This document shows positions 22,342-24,439 of a DNA stretch of 24,439 nt, one piece after another. The notes below the pieces were generated by a model. It saw only the letters and a program-made list of their open reading frames with translations. It did not search any database and was not told where the DNA came from. The stretch covers positions 1 through 24,439 of the forward strand of contig CAJTKE010000029.1 in the NCBI GenBank assembly GCA_910576865.1. Direction: 5' to 3'. The position numbers were made by a program, and so were the translations under genes. The DNA comes from an uncultured Oscillibacter sp. (GTDB taxonomy: Bacteria; Bacillota; Clostridia; Oscillospirales; Oscillospiraceae). Every line of letters starts with the position of its first letter. The first letter of the stretch is position 1.

Positions 22342-23391
22342 TCAGGCCGCCACGGTCATGTATTCGTCATAAAGCATTTTCGGCGTTTTCCACCCCAGGA
22401 TCCGGCGCGGATAGTTTGCCAGCCACTCCTCCACCTCCGCCACCTCCGCCGCGCTCACATTGTCGAAGTTGGTCCCCTTTGGAAAAAAACGCCTTATGAT
22501 CCGGTTCATGTTTTCGTTGCTGCCCCGCTCATAGGCAGAATATGGGTGGCAATAAAAAATCTTTGTGCGCGGTTTCCTGGCCCGCTTGGATCGCTCCATC
22601 CCCTCGCAGTCCTGGAACTCGCACCCATTATCCACGGTGATGGAGCGGAAAACCTCCCGGAACTTTGCCCCCATGCGGCGCTCCATGCGGTCCAGCGCCC
22701 GGACCACGCTTTCCATGGTATGATCAGGCACCCGGACGATCACGGGGTAACGGGTCAGCCGCTCGGTCAGCACCACCAGGGCCGCCTTGCTACCCTTGCA
22801 CCCCATAACGCTGTCCATTTCCCAGTTTCCGAAAGTTTCCCTGCTGTTGATCTCCTCCGGGCGCTGTTCGATGGTGTCCCCCTTTGCCGGCCTGGCCCGG
22901 TTATTGTCGCCCGCTTTCCGCCCCTCGTTCCGCCGCTCCCCTTTATACAGCAGATCCGCCTCGGTCAAGTTCAGGAAAATGTCCCCCCGATAAATCCAGT
23001 TGTAAAGGGTGGTTTCACAGATTTCTGTATCAAACTTTTTCCCGTCGATCTGGATCTGTGCCAGGGCCGCACCTGGGGATCGCCTTTTATTTATGATCTG
23101 GTCCTCGATGTACTCCACAAAAGCAAAATCTTTCCCCAGCTTAATGTCCGGCCCTTTTGCCCTCAAATTCTCCTGGTATTTCCGCTCCGCCACGTCCGCG
23201 CAGTATCTTTCCACAAATTCGTATTCGCTGGTTTGCTGAACGCACATTCCCCGCGCAATCTCATTATAGATCGTTTTCTTGCATACCCCTAATTCCTGCG
23301 CAATCGCCGCCGGTTTCGCCCCGGTCCGCAGGGCGCCCTCTATTTTCAGCCGTTGCTCCCACCTGATATGTTTATATCCCTTGTAATTCAT
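22342..23391 (-). CDS. IS30-family transposase
   Basis: The 349-residue protein has an N-terminal helix-turn-helix (AIAQELGVCKKTIYNEIARG, about 31-50) and the IS30-type DDE integrase core: NWEMDSVMG (Asp), SITVDNGCEFQD (Asp) and YCHPYSAYERGSNENMNRII (Glu). The start ATG at 23391 has AGGAGG a few bases upstream; the longer frame upstream would run through the hairpin after the neighbouring gene. The frame appears intact. I could not find convincing terminal inverted repeats on both sides, so the insertion-sequence boundaries are unknown. Confidence 0.92.
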   Translation of the reverse strand: MNYKGYKHIRWEQRLKIEGALRTGAKPAAIAQELGVCKKTIYNEIARGMCVQQTSEYEFVERYCADVAERKYQENLRAKGPDIKLGKDFAFVEYIEDQIINKRRSPGAALAQIQIDGKKFDTEICETTLYNWIYRGDIFLNLTEADLLYKGERRNEGRKAGDNNRARPAKGDTIEQRPEEINSRETFGNWEMDSVMGCKGSKAALVVLTERLTRYPVIVRVPDHTMESVVRALDRMERRMGAKFREVFRSITVDNGCEFQDCEGMERSKRARKPRTKIFYCHPYSAYERGSNENMNRIIRRFFPKGTNFDNVSAAEVAEVEEWLANYPRRILGWKTPKMLYDEYMTVAA

Positions 23392-23414
23392 AGCGGCCTC
23401 CTTTTGGCATGACA

Positions 23415-23445
23415 AAACCGGCGCGGTGCAATACCACGCCGGTTT
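23415..23445 (-). terminator. Intrinsic terminator of the XRE-type gene
   Basis: AAACCGGCG (23415-23423) pairs with CGCCGGTTT (23437-23445), with an inner GGT/ACC pairing. TTTT follows on the minus strand. It touches the stop codon of the leftward regulator gene and separates it from the transposase gene. Confidence 0.65.
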
Positions 23446-23687
23446 CACTCTCTCCCCAGCAGCCACAACACGGAAACCTCCAAAATATCCGCTATGGTGG
23501 TCACTTCATAATCTGCCACATACCTGCTGCCGCTCTCGATCCTGCTTATGCTGTCCCGCTCCATCGGGATCCCGATCAGTTGTAATTGTCTGCATAAATC
23601 AGACTGTGAAAAGCGTTTCGCCAGGCGGGCCAGTCTTATGCGATCACCACAAATATTCCTTTTCCCGTGAAATGTGTATGCCCTCAT
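23445..23687 (-). CDS. XRE-family helix-turn-helix regulator (small)
   Basis: The 80-residue protein is essentially one HTH_3 domain: GDRIRLARLAKRFSQSDLCR, then DSISRIESGSRYVADYEVTT and IADILEVSVLWLLG. The ATG at 23687 has GGAGG five bases upstream. It is a single-domain regulator of the type common on phages and conjugative elements. It lies between the transposase and another small DNA-binding-type gene; its targets are unknown. Confidence 0.9.
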   Translation of the reverse strand: MRAYTFHGKRNICGDRIRLARLAKRFSQSDLCRQLQLIGIPMERDSISRIESGSRYVADYEVTTIADILEVSVLWLLGRE

Positions 23688-23831
23688 GGTATCCTCCAGC
23701 CGCCGAAATAACCAACACTTTTCTTGATATTACCACGGATTTTTCAATAAACCCGCTGAAATATCCAGCATTTGAAAAAATAGTTGTTTCGGGTTATGGA
23801 GGAGGGCCGAAAGTGTCCCGGCCCCTCCCGT

Positions 23832-24053
23832 TTATTCCTCTGTCATTTCCTCCCCCAGCACCTCCGCCGCCAGTTTGTCCATGGCCTGCTCCATAAATCT
23901 GTTTAAGCTGCACCCCATGGCGTCCGCCGCCGCCTTGTACCGGCTTTTCTTCCCTTGCTTTACATATCCGTTTATCCGATCATAGGCTTTTTCGTTAAAT
24001 TCGCGCTTGTAGTCCGTGGCGCTCATACCGTTTTCCTTTTTGGGTCTACCCAT
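23832..24053 (-). CDS. Small DNA-binding-type protein (ribbon-helix-helix-like), mobile-element associated
   Basis: The 73-residue protein starts MGRPKKENGMSATDYKREFN and continues AYDRINGYVKQGKKSRYKAA, then AMGCSLNRFMEQAMDKLAAE. The basic GRPKK start and the amphipathic C-terminal helices suggest a small DNA-binding protein of the mobile-element kind. The ATG at 24053 is preceded by GAGG at good spacing; a GTG at 24062 overlaps the site. Three palindromes just upstream make it a candidate autorepressor. The fold assignment is uncertain. Confidence 0.75.
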   Translation of the reverse strand: MGRPKKENGMSATDYKREFNEKAYDRINGYVKQGKKSRYKAAADAMGCSLNRFMEQAMDKLAAEVLGEEMTEE

Positions 24054-24095
24054 TTTAATCACCTCACCGTCATTTTACCACATTCCTTTGTTTTT

Positions 24096-24171
24096 ATCTA
24101 CTGTTAGATTTTAATAAAAATCTAACGTTAGATTTGTTTACTTTGCCGCTTGTTTTCATCTAACGTTAGAT
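24096..24171. promoter_or_regulatory. Cluster of three operator palindromes (ATCTAACGTTAGAT)
   Basis: The 14-base palindrome ATCTAACGTTAGAT occurs exactly at 24120-24133 and 24158-24171. A variant, ATCTACTGTTAGAT, lies at 24096-24109. The cluster lies between the leftward small gene and the rightward partial gene. The third copy sits inside the spacer of a rightward promoter, so a bound protein would block it. The binding protein is likely one of the small regulators beside it. Confidence 0.75.
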
Positions 24172-24178
24172 GTATAAT
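24150..24178 (+). promoter_or_regulatory. Rightward sigma-A promoter overlapping the third palindrome
   Basis: TTGTTT (24150-24155), 17 bases and TATAAT (24173-24178) form a good promoter. The operator palindrome at 24158-24171 fills most of the spacer. The following 140-base leader (24179-24318) contains a small hairpin (CAGCCG/CGGCTG) and an ACCACACC-rich stretch, but no gene that I can see. Confidence 0.7.
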
Positions 24179-24318
24179 GTAGACAGTTCAAGGGAAACAC
24201 AGCCGCCCGGCTGCCGGGGCGTAGAGTACGGCAGCGGTCAACCTCCCGAACCAATACGGAAAGGGCACCGACACGGACCACACCACACACCACCCGTCAT
24301 TTTATGGAGGTTTTGAAT

Positions 24319-24439
24319 ATGTTTACTTTTGAAATCGGCAAGAAATACTTTGACACCAGCGCCTGCGATCATAATTGTGTTTTCGTCATTGAAATCACGA
24401 AACGCACGGCCAAAACCGTTACTTTCCTGCGGGACGGGA
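24319..24439 (+). CDS. Start of a small unknown protein, cut by the window edge
   Basis: An ATG at 24319 follows TGGAGG at eight bases and opens a frame that runs to the window end (40 codons). It begins MFTFEIGKKYFDTSACDHNC and continues with VFVIEITKRTAKTVTFLRDG. It resembles small hypothetical proteins of Firmicutes conjugative elements in general style, but I cannot name a family. It is driven by the operator-controlled promoter upstream. Confidence 0.7.
   Translation, partial: MFTFEIGKKYFDTSACDHNCVFVIEITKRTAKTVTFLRDG

Noticed and set aside
22245..23450. Terminal inverted repeats for the IS30-type element
   Set aside because: Only a nine-base GCGGTGCAA-like match in direct, not inverted, orientation was found, so no element boundaries are claimed.
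1..24439. CRISPR arrays, tRNA or rRNA genes
   Set aside because: I saw no regularly spaced repeats and no cloverleaf or rRNA-like sequence. The only short repeats are the three operator palindromes, which are irregularly spaced.

Overview
The window is GC-rich bacterial DNA with strong Shine-Dalgarno sequences, sigma-A-type promoters, tightly overlapping operons, a sugar PTS and ECF sigma factors. This suggests a high-GC Gram-positive anaerobe of the Clostridia (Oscillospiraceae/Flavonifractor-like). The placement is an inference from gene style and composition, not from a marker gene.

Layout. (1) 122-1132, minus: a LacI-type repressor with a textbook promoter and an operator-like double palindrome just downstream of it. 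(2) 1473-3324, minus: an ECF sigma factor gene overlapping a membrane-anchored, anti-sigma-like partner. (3) 3586-6464, minus: a DMT/EamA permease translationally coupled to a BglG/LicR-type PTS regulator. (4) 6651-11691, plus, divergent from that regulator: a galactitol-type PTS operon (IIB, IIC, a small PH-like membrane protein, IIA). It continues with a BtpA/SgcQ protein, an SgcE-like epimerase, a private HPr and a HAD phosphatase. It resembles the E. coli sgc cluster, whose substrate is unknown. (5) 12052-18307, plus: a type I restriction-modification locus in the order hsdM, hsdS, a small unknown gene, hsdR. hsdS and the small gene are strikingly AT-rich, and the locus lies between two direct repeats that each carry a 16-bp-stem hairpin. 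(6) 18532-21584, minus: a second ECF sigma/anti-sigma-like pair, followed by a third paralogue that has a signal peptide instead of the cytoplasmic domain and membrane anchor. (7) 21661-24439: a possible gene remnant, an IS30-family transposase, an XRE-type HTH protein, a small DNA-binding-type protein behind a cluster of three operator palindromes, and the start of a rightward gene. This looks like the edge of a mobile element.

How the parts work together. The PTS operon encodes import and phosphorylation of an unidentified sugar or polyol, two TIM-barrel enzymes and a phosphatase. Its HPr keeps the catalytic His but has Arg at the position of regulatory Ser46. The divergent regulator carries PRD, IIB-like and IIA-like domains and should sense the phosphorylation state of this PTS.

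The most distinctive regulatory observation is a shared motif, TGTRRY-N17-CGTTTA with a C-rich spacer. It lies upstream of both sigma genes and of the signal-peptide paralogue. It suggests one ECF regulon in which the two sigma operons and the solo exported protein are co-controlled.
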